DNA from: Clostridia bacterium
GTDB lineage: Bacteria > Bacillota > Clostridia > Oscillospirales > CAG-272
DNA length: 46,504 nt
Reading direction: 5' to 3'
Assembly: GCA_017463405.1 (NCBI GenBank)
Contig: JAFTPJ010000147.1
Coordinates: 1 to 46,504, forward strand
Below are positions 32,893-41,469 of this stretch, in pieces. The first letter of the stretch is position 1, and each line of letters begins with the position of its first letter. The notes under the pieces were generated by a model, which saw only the letters and a program-made list of their open reading frames with translations, had not been told where the DNA came from and did not search any database. A program made the translations under genes and the position numbers.

Positions 32893-33546
32893 TTACACCT
32901 CCAAACGATACCCGATCTTATACACGGGCACAAGCACACTTTCCAATGAAAGTTTCTTTCTTAAACGCTGAATGTGCAAATCGACAGTACGGCTATCCCC
33001 TAAATAATCGCTATCCCAAACACCTGCATATATCTGTGTGCGGTACAATGCTTTGTTTTTGTTTTGAAATAGATAGAGCAACAAATCAAATTCTTTTGCT
33101 GTCAGACTGATGGGTTCGCCAGCTTTGGTTACGATACGGGACTCCGTATCTATTTTTATATTGTCAAACGTAATTGTGTTCACGGCTTTATTGTAACGGC
33201 GCAAGACCGTTTCTATCCTTGCCAAAAGTTCAATGATTTCAAAGGGTTTGGATATGTAATCTTCCGCGCCCGCTCTCAAGCCTTTTACTTTGTCGCTTAC
33301 ATTTGTTTTTGCGGTCATAAAAATCACGGGCATTTGATAAAACTTGATATATTCCAATAGTTCATACCCATCTATTTTAGGTAGCATAATATCGAGTAAG
33401 ACCAAATCAAACATTTCGTTTTCGATAATGTCTGCGGCTTCTTGTCCGTCATACGCACAAGTGCAATGATAGCCTTCACCGAGCAAACTCATTTTTATTA
33501 AATCCGAGATCGGCTTTTCATCTTCGACAATTAGTATTTTTATCAT
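32893..33546 (-). CDS. VanR-like OmpR/PhoB-family response regulator, 217 aa
   Basis: Receiver domain with VEDE acidic pocket, phospho-acceptor Asp in LVLLDIMLPKIDGYE, MTAKT and ISKPFE lysine; a winged-helix output domain (ISLTAKEFDLLLYLFQNK, DSRTVDLHIQRLRKKL) binds DNA. AAAGGAG stands eight bases before ATG 33546. First gene of the operon; its own promoter has the same direct repeats as vanY, which suggests autoregulation. Confidence 0.93.
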   Translation of the reverse strand: MIKILIVEDEKPISDLIKMSLLGEGYHCTCAYDGQEAADIIENEMFDLVLLDIMLPKIDGYELLEYIKFYQMPVIFMTAKTNVSDKVKGLRAGAEDYISKPFEIIELLARIETVLRRYNKAVNTITFDNIKIDTESRIVTKAGEPISLTAKEFDLLLYLFQNKNKALYRTQIYAGVWDSDYLGDSRTVDLHIQRLRKKLSLESVLVPVYKIGYRLEV

Positions 33547-33569
33547 CGATCCATCTCCTTTCACAAATG

Positions 33570-33602
33570 ATTATACATCACACTTGTATCATAGTTGTAT
33601 CA
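33570..33602 (-). promoter_or_regulatory. vanR-like promoter with tandem VanR-type operator
   Basis: Minus strand: two TGATACAA repeats 11 bases apart (33584-33602) followed by TATAAT (33570-33575). The 21-base block ATGATACAACT plus ATGATACAAG differs from the vanY block at only two positions. Confidence 0.78.
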
Positions 33603-33846
33603 TGTCGGACGTTGATAGCGGTTTATTTCTTACTGCTTTGTTATCATTTTAGAGGAAGAAGCAAATCCTGCGATCCCAATATTGATCGCACCTTGTTCAC
33701 ACAAGCGAATCTTTTACGAATCGAACAAAAATAGGAATCGATGTGTACGCGATTCCTTGTGAGGGCAGTCTGTACCCGTTGTGTAAAAGTGCTTGCAAGG
33801 GGTTCGGGGAAAACTTCTTTCAAGAAGTTTTCCCCGAAAAAAACAC
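33603..33846. other. Intergenic region with 17-bp perfect inverted repeat
   Basis: Left arm TTCGGGGAAAACTTCTT (33803-33819), right arm its exact reverse complement (33822-33838), just after the MutS-like stop. It may act as the 3' end structure of that gene, though the T run lies on the wrong side for a standard terminator. I see no gene in the rest. Confidence 0.6.
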
Positions 33847-35451
33847 TTATTTCTCATATCTCTTCAAAATATTCTCATACGTCAGCCCGTAGCTTTCCGC
33901 GATGTCGCGCGCATAGCTCTTGCCGTCGGGTTTAGCGCGGGTGATTTTGAAGGAGCGCTTGCCCTCGCCCTGGATTCCCGCAACCAGCGTATCGATCGCG
34001 ACACCGCCCGATGCTAGGGAACGCTTGTTGATATTGTCAATCTCCGCCGCGAGCTCATGCAGATGCGTGGAGAACAGACAGCGACAGCCCACGTGCGCCA
34101 GACCGCTTAACACCTCTGCCGCAATGTAGGATGCCTCGTAGCTTCCCGTAGAGGAGAGCGACTCGTCCAAGAGAACCAGGCTGTTCGCGGTCACGCAATC
34201 GAGGATTTCGCTCAAACGCGCACATTCCTCTCCGAGACGCCCCTTGTCGATCGTATCGTCTGCACCGGTCGGGAAGTGGGTATAAATACCGTCCACGGGG
34301 GAGATGACCGCATTTTTTGCGGGAACGTACATTCCAAGCTGGAGCATGACTTGCGCCAAGCCGATTGCACAGGTGATGACCGATTTACCGCCGCGGTTCG
34401 GCCCCGATAACACGTATATGGTGGCATCCTTATCGAAGGTGATATCATTGGGAACGATCTCGTCCTCGATTTTGAGCGCCACGCAGGGATTGTAAATCTC
34501 GTCCGCGGTAAAGGCGCGCTCCTCCATCGGATGGATTTCCGGGATTGCCAGATAACAGCCCTTTTTCTGTAGGGCGCGAAGCATACCCGTGCCGCGTACC
34601 AGAAATTCAAATTCGGGCATCAGGTTTAACAGAAATTCGGTATTTTCCAGAACGTAGGTCTGCACGATTTTCTTCCAGGAGCGCAGGGAGGATCGGTAAA
34701 CGTCGTTGATTGCGCTGTTAAACGCCAGCGAGAGTGCCATTTTCTGGTTTTCGGATTGCTTTTTGCCGAAGGGAACCAGGTTGGCGATGCAGGTGTAGTT
34801 GTCGTTTTTGAAGTTGAGACGCAGGATCTTGTCCAGAACGTCGCCCGATTTAAAGGACTCGGGATTGATGGAGAGGACGCCCGCAGAGGTGGGACGGAGC
34901 TGTGCGTCGAGGTTGACACCGATGGTCACGCTCTTGATTTCGCGTACCCGTTGCGTCAGCTCGTTCAGCTTTTCGTTCAGCTCGCGGTAATAATCGCTCT
35001 CTGCAAGCTCGGTTACAAGGGAAGCCAGTGAGACGAACGCAGGGCTTTTCAGCTCTGCGCGAACCTCGGTCAGCGCGTCATGCAGAACCTTGACACTGGA
35101 GACGTAGAGCTCAATCTCGGTCAGGCTGGACAGATAGTCGTTGGTGTCTCCATTGTCTGCCTCCAGGCGGCGGAGCTCCATGATATCGTTGAGGACGGGG
35201 ACCAGCTTGTTGAGCATTTCGGTCAGTGCGTCACAGCGAAGCATATCGTCAAAGGTTGCCATACGGTAGCGCATGACTTCCGGATCGGTGGTAAAAAACT
35301 CGGAAAGATCACGGTTCTTCAAATTGAAAATTTCAAGAAGCCCCAGTTCCTGCAATGTAAACATATCAATATCCGGAACGAACTTCCCGCGCTCGTGCTG
35401 CTTGCGCGATTCTTCATTCGGATAGATCAGACTGAATGCGTTAAAATCCAT
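33847..35451 (-). CDS. MutS-related ATPase (no mismatch-binding domain), 534 aa
   Basis: The C-terminal MutS domain V is clear: Walker A SGPNRGGKSVITCAI, a signature around DDTIDKGRLGEECARL, Walker B SLVLLDESLSSTGSYE and FSTHLHEL. The first 300 residues are helical lever/clamp-like (MRYRMATFDDMLRCDALTEM). The mismatch-recognition domain I (Phe-x-Glu) is absent and the length is short compared with MutS, so it resembles the MutS2/MutS-like subfamilies and probably acts on branched DNA or in another role. ATG 35451 follows AAAGGAT. Confidence 0.82.
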   Translation of the reverse strand: MDFNAFSLIYPNEESRKQHERGKFVPDIDMFTLQELGLLEIFNLKNRDLSEFFTTDPEVMRYRMATFDDMLRCDALTEMLNKLVPVLNDIMELRRLEADNGDTNDYLSSLTEIELYVSSVKVLHDALTEVRAELKSPAFVSLASLVTELAESDYYRELNEKLNELTQRVREIKSVTIGVNLDAQLRPTSAGVLSINPESFKSGDVLDKILRLNFKNDNYTCIANLVPFGKKQSENQKMALSLAFNSAINDVYRSSLRSWKKIVQTYVLENTEFLLNLMPEFEFLVRGTGMLRALQKKGCYLAIPEIHPMEERAFTADEIYNPCVALKIEDEIVPNDITFDKDATIYVLSGPNRGGKSVITCAIGLAQVMLQLGMYVPAKNAVISPVDGIYTHFPTGADDTIDKGRLGEECARLSEILDCVTANSLVLLDESLSSTGSYEASYIAAEVLSGLAHVGCRCLFSTHLHELAAEIDNINKRSLASGGVAIDTLVAGIQGEGKRSFKITRAKPDGKSYARDIAESYGLTYENILKRYEK

Positions 35452-35495
35452 AAGTGTGGATCCTTTCATATTTGTTCTTGTGTTATATCTTATAC

Positions 35496-35524
35496 ATTAT
35501 ATCATAAAAAACGCGATTCGTCTA
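35496..35524 (-). promoter_or_regulatory. Promoter of the MutS-related gene
   Basis: Minus strand TAGACG (35519-35524), 17-base spacer, TATAAT (35496-35501) with extended TG. Confidence 0.65.
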
Positions 35525-35573
35525 TATTCTCCCGAAAAAATTTGCAATTTTATTTGTTTTTTCGGATTTTCGA

Positions 35574-35601
35574 TTGACTTTTTTTATTTTTACAGTATAA
35601 T
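35574..35601 (+). promoter_or_regulatory. Promoter of the divergent 343-aa gene
   Basis: TTGACT (35574-35579), 16-base spacer, TATAAT (35596-35601). Confidence 0.78.
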
Positions 35602-35630
35602 AAAATAATAAGTAGATAGGAGGTTTCGGT

Positions 35631-36662
35631 ATGGAATTTGATCTTTTTGCGACGGATTACGGCACACTGCCAGCATCCTACTTTGCGATCGGACGGATTA
35701 CCAACGTATCCGAACTTTTGCGATGCGATGCGCTATACAGCCTGCTCCGTCTGTGCGGTGTCTCCGAGGACGAAAATGGGGAGCTTACATCGGATTGGGA
35801 GCTGTTTCGCTCTCTTTGCCGTGTGTATCCTTTGTTGGCGGGACATCCGATACAGGAGCAGATCTCTGATTTTTTGCTGGCGCATTTTTCAATCGATGAG
35901 CCTCTTTCCGACGGGAGCTGTGAGCGTGTCTGGTGTGCCATCGCGCTCGACCTGGAGCGACGTCCGCGCGATGGCACGGCGTTTTTGAGCGATGCGTGCG
36001 GGAGGTGGCTTTGCGACACGGCCAAAGTGCCGACGTCGTTGCCGAAATCCGTCAAGCCCATATTGCATGCGAATCTTTTGTTGGAGCAAAAGGAAACGGC
36101 ACTGATGGAGTGGCGACGGATGCTGCGGGATACGGCGGACGTATATATTTGCGCTGGTTGTGACAGGATCGTTCTGCGGCTGGAGGCACCGTTTTCCTTC
36201 GTATTGCCGGATGTATATCACGTGGACAGCATTTTGCAAAAGAAGAAGCACACGGCAGAGGAGCGCGAGATGCTGACGGCACAGCTTTTTCGCGAACTGT
36301 GCGAAATCTGCTTGGAACGGAATATTGTTCTTTTGACCGAGCTGAACTGCGATTTTTACCCCGTGGGGCAACTCTTGGAGTACGCCGAACGTACCGTCGG
36401 ATTGCCGCAGATGTATCTGACGGCATCGACCTTGCAAACGGCGGACCGTTTGATTGCCCGGATGGGACAGTGGCACCGCAATTCCATGCAATTGGCATTG
36501 CGTCTGTCGGACTATCCTTCCGCCGAGGAGCTGCGTGCGGCATATCGGAGTGTTGCGGCAAGATATCCCGCAGGTCGTCTGGGCGTGATCACTGCCGCCG
36601 ATCTGCGTCGGATCTCTGCGGTACAGAGCCGCGTCAATCAAAAAATTGCAGATTTGTTTTGA
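35631..36662 (+). CDS. Unknown protein divergent from the MutS-related gene, 343 aa
   Basis: No family recognised. The N-terminus (ASYFAIGRITNVSELLRCDA then LYSLLRL) resembles the MutS-related neighbour (MRYRMATFDDMLRCDALTEM), with LRCDAL identical. The middle is helical (TAEEREMLTAQLFRELCEIC) and the C-terminus has RLGVITAADLRRISAVQSRV. No ATPase motifs are present. A related, ATPase-free partner that shares the clamp domain is possible. AGGAGG lies seven bases before the ATG. Confidence 0.72.
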   Translation: MEFDLFATDYGTLPASYFAIGRITNVSELLRCDALYSLLRLCGVSEDENGELTSDWELFRSLCRVYPLLAGHPIQEQISDFLLAHFSIDEPLSDGSCERVWCAIALDLERRPRDGTAFLSDACGRWLCDTAKVPTSLPKSVKPILHANLLLEQKETALMEWRRMLRDTADVYICAGCDRIVLRLEAPFSFVLPDVYHVDSILQKKKHTAEEREMLTAQLFRELCEICLERNIVLLTELNCDFYPVGQLLEYAERTVGLPQMYLTASTLQTADRLIARMGQWHRNSMQLALRLSDYPSAEELRAAYRSVAARYPAGRLGVITAADLRRISAVQSRVNQKIADLF

Positions 36663-36690
36663 AAAAACATGAAAAACAAGAAAAAATCTC

Positions 36691-36719
36691 TTGCAAACGA
36701 CCGATGCTTATGGTATAAT
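36691..36719 (+). promoter_or_regulatory. Promoter of the two-TM protein gene
   Basis: TTGCAA (36691-36696), 17-base spacer, TATAAT (36714-36719). Confidence 0.75.
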
Positions 36720-36756
36720 ATAACTATCAATCCGTGTAAAAGAAAGGAATATTGAT

Positions 36757-37422
36757 ATGATTGCTGTATTGAAGAAAAAACTGCCGCTGATTATGGCGAT
36801 TGCCGCAGGACTTTGTCTGATCGGTGCGATTCTGATTCTTGCCATTCCCGTTGCATTTGCCGACGCAGCCTATAAGCGTGTAATCGGTACGATTATCGCT
36901 GTTCTTATGATTATTCTCGCGCTTTTGGCTGCATTTTATCTGTGGCTGTGCCGCGACACCGAGCCGAACTTTTTCTTGTTCGACCGTCAGAAGAAACGCA
37001 ATATTTCTCCCGATGAATTGAACTTCACCGTCGCAAACGAGCGCCTCAATTTCCTTTTGACCGCGGTCAGCCAGTCGATGGAGGAGCTTTGGACCGAGGA
37101 TGTGTTGGAAAATGAGCTCAAGCTCGGCTACCGTAAGATCTACCGTCCGCTGATCGCTTATAAAATGTTGTACGATCTGGCAGACAAGAATATTGATTCT
37201 TATTGGACGTATCTGGAAAATGCATCTCCCGAAACGGTGGAATCCATCGCGAAGGCGCTGGAGCAGGCGGGCGAGACCGAGATGGTCAAGGCGTTCCGCT
37301 TCATCATGGAGAACTATCGTTCGGAGCCGGCGAAGATCCGCAACTTCATCAGCGGAAACCTCAAGTACATTCGCGGCAGAATCATGTTCTACATCAAGCG
37401 CAATATTGAAATGTTTTATTAA
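36757..37422 (+). CDS. Two-TM membrane protein with helical cytoplasmic domain, 221 aa
   Basis: Two N-terminal helices (LIMAIAAGLCLIGAILILAI and VIGTIIAVLMIILALLAAFY) are followed by about 150 mainly helical, charged residues (DELNFTVANERLNFLLTAVS, YWTYLENASPETVESIAKAL) and a basic C-terminus (RGRIMFYIKRNIEMFY). No family or active site recognised. It has its own promoter and terminator. AAAGGA stands before the ATG. Confidence 0.72.
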   Translation: MIAVLKKKLPLIMAIAAGLCLIGAILILAIPVAFADAAYKRVIGTIIAVLMIILALLAAFYLWLCRDTEPNFFLFDRQKKRNISPDELNFTVANERLNFLLTAVSQSMEELWTEDVLENELKLGYRKIYRPLIAYKMLYDLADKNIDSYWTYLENASPETVESIAKALEQAGETEMVKAFRFIMENYRSEPAKIRNFISGNLKYIRGRIMFYIKRNIEMFY

Positions 37423-37428
37423 ATTTTA

Positions 37429-37477
37429 TTAAAAAAGAATGGGAGCCCCTGAAAATCAGGGGCTCCCGATCCTTTTA
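37429..37477. terminator. Bidirectional terminator
   Basis: GGGAGCCCCTGA (37441-37452) pairs with TCAGGGGCTCCC (37456-37467). TTCTTTTTT follows on the minus strand and ATCCTTTT on the plus strand. Confidence 0.9.
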
Positions 37478-38272
37478 CAGATACACCGTCTGTCCCGCGG
37501 GGATGCGGATGACGTCGACCTTATCTTTTTCGACCCAAACGTCGATCGCGGTAGGGTTGAAAAGGATTTTTTCATCGGCAGAGATGCGTAGGGCGCGCTG
37601 TGCCGTTTTATAATCGTAAAATTCAATATTCGTGGCGTACCAGATCTTGTCGCTGCCCGCAAGGCTTTTTATGATCTCCTCCATGTATGCCCAATCGTCG
37701 GGAGTTCGCAATTCATGGGCGTGTCCCCAGATGTAAAAGAGGGGAGAGGTCCATTCGGAATCCAGGGATTCCATAAATTTCGGACAGAGAGGAAGGGCAT
37801 CGCGGTGATGGCAGGTCGGATGCCACGTGAGAAAATTCTCGGGAAGCGAAAATTTCTGCGTGGCGAGCGTCGTGCGGCTGTAAACGATGCCGCAGGCGGA
37901 GAGGATCTCTATCACGCGCTTGCTGAAGCTGCCGCTGGGATAGGACATGCCTACCACGGGATAGCCCGCGATGCGTTCCAGAATTTTGCGGTCCTCCAGC
38001 GTCTCATTTACGACCGAGACGTCCGCCATGTTTGCGGGCTTGCCGTGCCGGAGCGTGTGACAGGAGATTTCGTGACCGAGATAAAGCTTACGTACCGCCT
38101 CGGTCTCCGCATCGCTCATTCCGAGGTATTTGATGCCGTTGAGGTGAAAGGTTGCCTTGACGCCGTATTTGTTGAACAGTTCGATCAGGCGCGCGTCGTT
38201 CTCGTGCCCGTCGTCATAGCTGAAGGTGACGATGCGGCGGACGCCACCTGGGTAAACGTTGAATTGAATCAT
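37475..38272 (-). CDS. Polysaccharide deacetylase-like protein, 265 aa
   Basis: NodB-fold (CE4-type) hydrolase: motif 1 is VTFSYDDGHE (second Asp present, Thr replaced by Ser-Tyr), motif 2 SCHTLRHG, motif 3 SYPSGSF, and YIWGHAHEL near 205. No signal peptide, so it may act in the cytosol or on a small N- or O-acetyl substrate. A beta-type C-terminal extension follows (IDVWVEKDKVDVIRIPAGQT). AAAGGAGG lies seven bases before ATG 38272. Confidence 0.85.
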   Translation of the reverse strand: MIQFNVYPGGVRRIVTFSYDDGHENDARLIELFNKYGVKATFHLNGIKYLGMSDAETEAVRKLYLGHEISCHTLRHGKPANMADVSVVNETLEDRKILERIAGYPVVGMSYPSGSFSKRVIEILSACGIVYSRTTLATQKFSLPENFLTWHPTCHHRDALPLCPKFMESLDSEWTSPLFYIWGHAHELRTPDDWAYMEEIIKSLAGSDKIWYATNIEFYDYKTAQRALRISADEKILFNPTAIDVWVEKDKVDVIRIPAGQTVYL

Positions 38273-38295
38273 GCGGATGCCTCCTTTGGATTGTA

Positions 38296-38328
38296 AAAAT
38301 GGGGAAAACAATGCTCCGTTTTCCCCAT
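38296..38328 (-). terminator. purC terminator
   Basis: Arms ATGGGGAAAAC and GTTTTCCCCAT around an 8-base loop, followed on the minus strand by TTTTAC. Confidence 0.85.
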
Positions 38329-38342
38329 GATATTCAAATTGA

Positions 38343-39026
38343 TCAGCGAGCGAGAATGAGCTTTGTCAGCTCAACGGGATCGACGATTTTATCGCCCTGA
38401 TAGACGCGCATGTTGCCGGATGCGATCTCGTCGATGAGGATGACCTCACCGTTGTTGTATCCGAACTCGAACTTGATATCCCACAGGTCAAGTCCAATGG
38501 TCTTGAGGTCGTCTGCAACGATCTTCGTGATCTTGAGCGTCTGCTCCTTCATGCTCTCAAAAAGGGCGGGATCCATTACGCCGAGTGCGGCGAGACCTTC
38601 ACCGGTAACCAGCGGGTCACCCTTCTCGTCGTTCTTAAAGGTGCACTCCACGTAGCCACCCTCCAAGGGCGTACCGTCCTTGATGTATTCGCCGTATCTG
38701 CGAATGAAGCTTCCGGTTGCAACCAGGCGGCAGATGACCTCAAGTCCGTGACCGAATACGGTGGCGGGAAGGACCTCCATGGTTGCGTTTTCCACGTCTG
38801 CGCTGACGTAATGCGTCTTGATGCCTGCCTTTTTGCAGAGCTCGAAGTAGTAGATCGAGGTCTTGAGATTTTCTTTTCCGATACCGTCGATGGTGAGTCC
38901 GACGGTGTTTTCGCCGGGATCAAACACGCCGTCTTTGCCGGTGCAATCGTCCTTGAATTTGAGCAGTACGTTACCGTTGTCAAGCTGATAAACGTCTTTG
39001 GTTTTTCCTGTGTAGATCTTTTTCAT
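38343..39026 (-). CDS. purC: SAICAR synthetase
   Basis: Phosphoribosylaminoimidazole-succinocarboxamide synthase of purine synthesis: joins aspartate to CAIR using ATP. The sequence begins [20 protein letters not shown] and has [28 protein letters not shown] and [20 protein letters not shown], all typical. 227 residues is a normal length. AAGGAG lies nine bases before the ATG. A separate purine gene, not next to other pur genes here. Confidence 0.95.
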   Translation of the reverse strand: MKKIYTGKTKDVYQLDNGNVLLKFKDDCTGKDGVFDPGENTVGLTIDGIGKENLKTSIYYFELCKKAGIKTHYVSADVENATMEVLPATVFGHGLEVICRLVATGSFIRRYGEYIKDGTPLEGGYVECTFKNDEKGDPLVTGEGLAALGVMDPALFESMKEQTLKITKIVADDLKTIGLDLWDIKFEFGYNNGEVILIDEIASGNMRVYQGDKIVDPVELTKLILAR

Positions 39027-39117
39027 AAAATCATACTCCTTATATGTGAGAATAAATATTGTCCTAATTGTTGCGACAGGATTTCCGAAAATCGGTGCAC
39101 TTGTCCAATACCTTTTT

Positions 39118-39146
39118 AGTATACGACAAAAACTTAAAATTGTCAA
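39118..39146 (-). promoter_or_regulatory. purC promoter
   Basis: Minus strand TTGACA (39141-39146), 17-base spacer, TATACT (39118-39123). It leaves a 90-base leader in which I see only a small CCGA/TCGG hairpin and no clear purine riboswitch. Confidence 0.85.
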
Positions 39147-39271
39147 TCGGCGGAATGAAAAAAATCGATAAAAAAGATGAAAAAAATTTGTGCGTTTTTT
39201 CGAAAAAAACAGACTTTTGAAGAATTTTTATATTATATTATAAATTTTTATAAAAATATTGAAAAAGGGAA

Positions 39272-39300
39272 TTGACTTTTTGCTTTTTTTGAGGTATAAT
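39272..39300 (+). promoter_or_regulatory. Promoter of the RpiR-cmk-ispH operon
   Basis: TTGACT (39272-39277), 17-base spacer, TATAAT (39295-39300). Forty-four bases before the RpiR start. Confidence 0.82.
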
Positions 39301-39344
39301 AAAATGTATGCCGAAAAAGTTGACCTCCAAGGAGGATAATTCGT

Positions 39345-40208
39345 ATGACCGGCGATTTGTTGAAAATGATCGAGGACGGAATGCCGTCCTTTTCCAAGGG
39401 GCAGCGCTCGATTGCTTCGTATATTCTGGAGCACTATGAAAAGGCTGCCTATCTGACGGCGGCGCGTCTCGGTGCTCTCGTCGGTGTCTCGGAATCCACA
39501 GTCGTTCGCTTTGCGATCGAGCTTGGCTTTGCCGGATATCCCGAATTTCAGGACTCTTTGCAAAAGCTGATCCGTAGCCGTCTGACCTCCTTTCAGCGTA
39601 TGGAGGTGACCAATTCTCTCATCGGGGACGGAGACGTGCTGGACAAGGTGCTCCTGTCGGATGTGGACAAGATCCGACACACGATGGAGGAGATCGATCA
39701 CGATTCCTTTGAGGAAGCGATTGACCTGATTGTCAAGGCAAAGAACATTTATATCATCGGTGTGCGCTCCTCGTCGTCTCTGGCAGGATTTCTCAACTAT
39801 AATTTCCGAATGATTTTCGATAATGTCCGCTTTGTGCAGACCACGTCGGGGAGTGAGATGTTTGAGCAGATTATGAATATCGGGATAGGAGACGTCATGA
39901 TTGCCATCAGCTTTCCCAGATATTCCACAAGAATTATCAACGCCGTCGAGTATGCACGCAGTCGGGATGCCGATGTGGTGGCACTGACCGACAGCAAGCT
40001 CTCACCCATAGCGGCGTATGCCAATCAGCTTCTGATTGCGCAAAGTGATATGGCGTCCTTTGTCGATTCTCTTGTGGCACCGTTGAGCATCATCAACGCG
40101 ATGATTGTCGCGGTCGCGCGCAAAAAGCAGGACGAGGTCAGTAAGCGTTTGCGCGTGCTGGAGGAGGTCTGGGACAGATATGATGTCTATGACAAAAAGG
40201 GAAGCTGA
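39345..40208 (+). CDS. RpiR-family transcriptional regulator, 287 aa
   Basis: N-terminal HTH_6 domain (FSKGQRSIASYILEHYEKAA, LGALVGVSESTVVRFAIELG) and C-terminal SIS sugar-phosphate-binding domain (IYIIGVRSSSSLAGFLNYNF, MIAISFPRYSTRIINAVEYA). Such proteins sense phosphosugars and control carbohydrate genes; the local target is unknown. AAGGAGG precedes the ATG. It leads the operon, with four bases to the flavoprotein gene. Confidence 0.92.
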   Translation: MTGDLLKMIEDGMPSFSKGQRSIASYILEHYEKAAYLTAARLGALVGVSESTVVRFAIELGFAGYPEFQDSLQKLIRSRLTSFQRMEVTNSLIGDGDVLDKVLLSDVDKIRHTMEEIDHDSFEEAIDLIVKAKNIYIIGVRSSSSLAGFLNYNFRMIFDNVRFVQTTSGSEMFEQIMNIGIGDVMIAISFPRYSTRIINAVEYARSRDADVVALTDSKLSPIAAYANQLLIAQSDMASFVDSLVAPLSIINAMIVAVARKKQDEVSKRLRVLEEVWDRYDVYDKKGS

Positions 40209-40212
40209 CGCG

Positions 40213-41445
40213 ATGCATGTTGCAATTGTGGGTGGCGGCGCCGCAGGCATGATGGCTGCTATCGCGGCGGCTGAAGCGGGTGCTGACGTTGTGCTCTTTG
40301 AGCGGAACGACCGTATGGGCAAAAAGCTCCGCATCACGGGAAAGGGCAGATGTAACGTAACCAACGATTGTGATCTGAACGAGTTTCTTGCTAACGTCCC
40401 CACCAATCCGCGCTTTTTGTATGCGGCGCTTTCCAGATTTTCCACAGCAGATACCAAGGCGTTTTTTGAGGATGCCGGGGTTCCCTTGAAGACCGAGCGC
40501 GGTCGTCGCGTTTTTCCCGTGTCCGACAGAGCAGGGGATATCGTTGCCGCACTGGACCGTAAATGTCGCGCACTCGGTGTGCGTATTGTTCACAGGCGTG
40601 TGGACGGGCTCTTGATTTCCGACGGCGTCGCGTGCGGCGTTCGCTTCGGGAACGAGACGGAGGAGGCGGATGCCGTGATCGTTTGTACGGGCGGCAGATC
40701 CTATCCGATGACGGGCTCCGACGGAGACGGCTATCGCTTTGCGACCGACGCGGGACATACCGTCACCCCCTTGTATCCGTCGCTGGTCCCGCTGACGGCA
40801 GATGGAAAGCTCTGTGCTTCCATGCAAGGACTTTCCTTGAAAAATGTTTCCCTGCGTGTAAAAAACATTGCGACGGGGAAGGATGTATATGAGGATTTCG
40901 GCGAAATGCTCTTTACCCATTACGGGATCACGGGTCCGTTGGTGCTGTCCGCATCGGCGCATCTTTCGGATATCGCGCCCGGCAAATACGAGGCTTTGAT
41001 TGACCTCAAGCCTGCATTGGATGAAAAAATGCTGGACGCGCGCATCCTTTCGGATTTTGCGAAGTATAAAAATCGGGATTTTATCAACGCACTGGACGAT
41101 CTGTTGCCGCAAAAAATGATCGAGCCGTTTGTTCGTCTGTGTGGGATCGATGAAAGAAAAAAGGTCAATTCGATCACGCGCGAGGAGCGGGAGCGGATGG
41201 TGAGGACGCTCAAGGAGATGCGGATCCCATTGCACGGCTTCCGACCGCTGGATGAGGCAATCATCACGCGCGGCGGCGTCAGCGTGCGGGAGGTCAATCC
41301 CAAGACGATGGAGTCCAAGCTGGTTGGCGGACTGTATTTCGCGGGTGAAATTCTCGACGTGGATGCGTATACAGGTGGATTCAATCTGCAGATCGCGTTT
41401 TCCACGGCGGTTGTCGCAGGTGCTTGCGCGGCAGGCGCGTATTGA
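40213..41445 (+). CDS. NAD(P)/FAD-dependent oxidoreductase (BaiN/HI0933-like), 410 aa
   Basis: FAD dinucleotide-binding motif VAIVGGGAAGMMAAIAAAEA near the N-terminus; KKLRITGKGRCNVTN is the family signature; VICTGGRSYPMTGSDGDGY is a second nucleotide motif; the end GLYFAGEILDVDAYTGGFNL completes FAD binding. A flavoprotein whose substrate is unknown; BaiN proteins are linked with bile acid or rRNA-related roles in annotation only. AAGGGAAG lies upstream. Confidence 0.92.
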   Translation: MHVAIVGGGAAGMMAAIAAAEAGADVVLFERNDRMGKKLRITGKGRCNVTNDCDLNEFLANVPTNPRFLYAALSRFSTADTKAFFEDAGVPLKTERGRRVFPVSDRAGDIVAALDRKCRALGVRIVHRRVDGLLISDGVACGVRFGNETEEADAVIVCTGGRSYPMTGSDGDGYRFATDAGHTVTPLYPSLVPLTADGKLCASMQGLSLKNVSLRVKNIATGKDVYEDFGEMLFTHYGITGPLVLSASAHLSDIAPGKYEALIDLKPALDEKMLDARILSDFAKYKNRDFINALDDLLPQKMIEPFVRLCGIDERKKVNSITREERERMVRTLKEMRIPLHGFRPLDEAIITRGGVSVREVNPKTMESKLVGGLYFAGEILDVDAYTGGFNLQIAFSTAVVAGACAAGAY

Positions 41446-41469
41446 AAATAATTTTAAGGAATTGAAGCT

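Noticed and set aside
29569-33564. Full vancomycin resistance cluster
   Set aside because: No D-Ala-D-Lac/Ser ligase, dehydrogenase, racemase or VanX is present; only regulator, sensor and carboxypeptidase types.
39027-39117. Purine riboswitch in the purC leader
   Set aside because: The leader is only about 90 bases and lacks the conserved three-way junction loops; only a small hairpin is seen.
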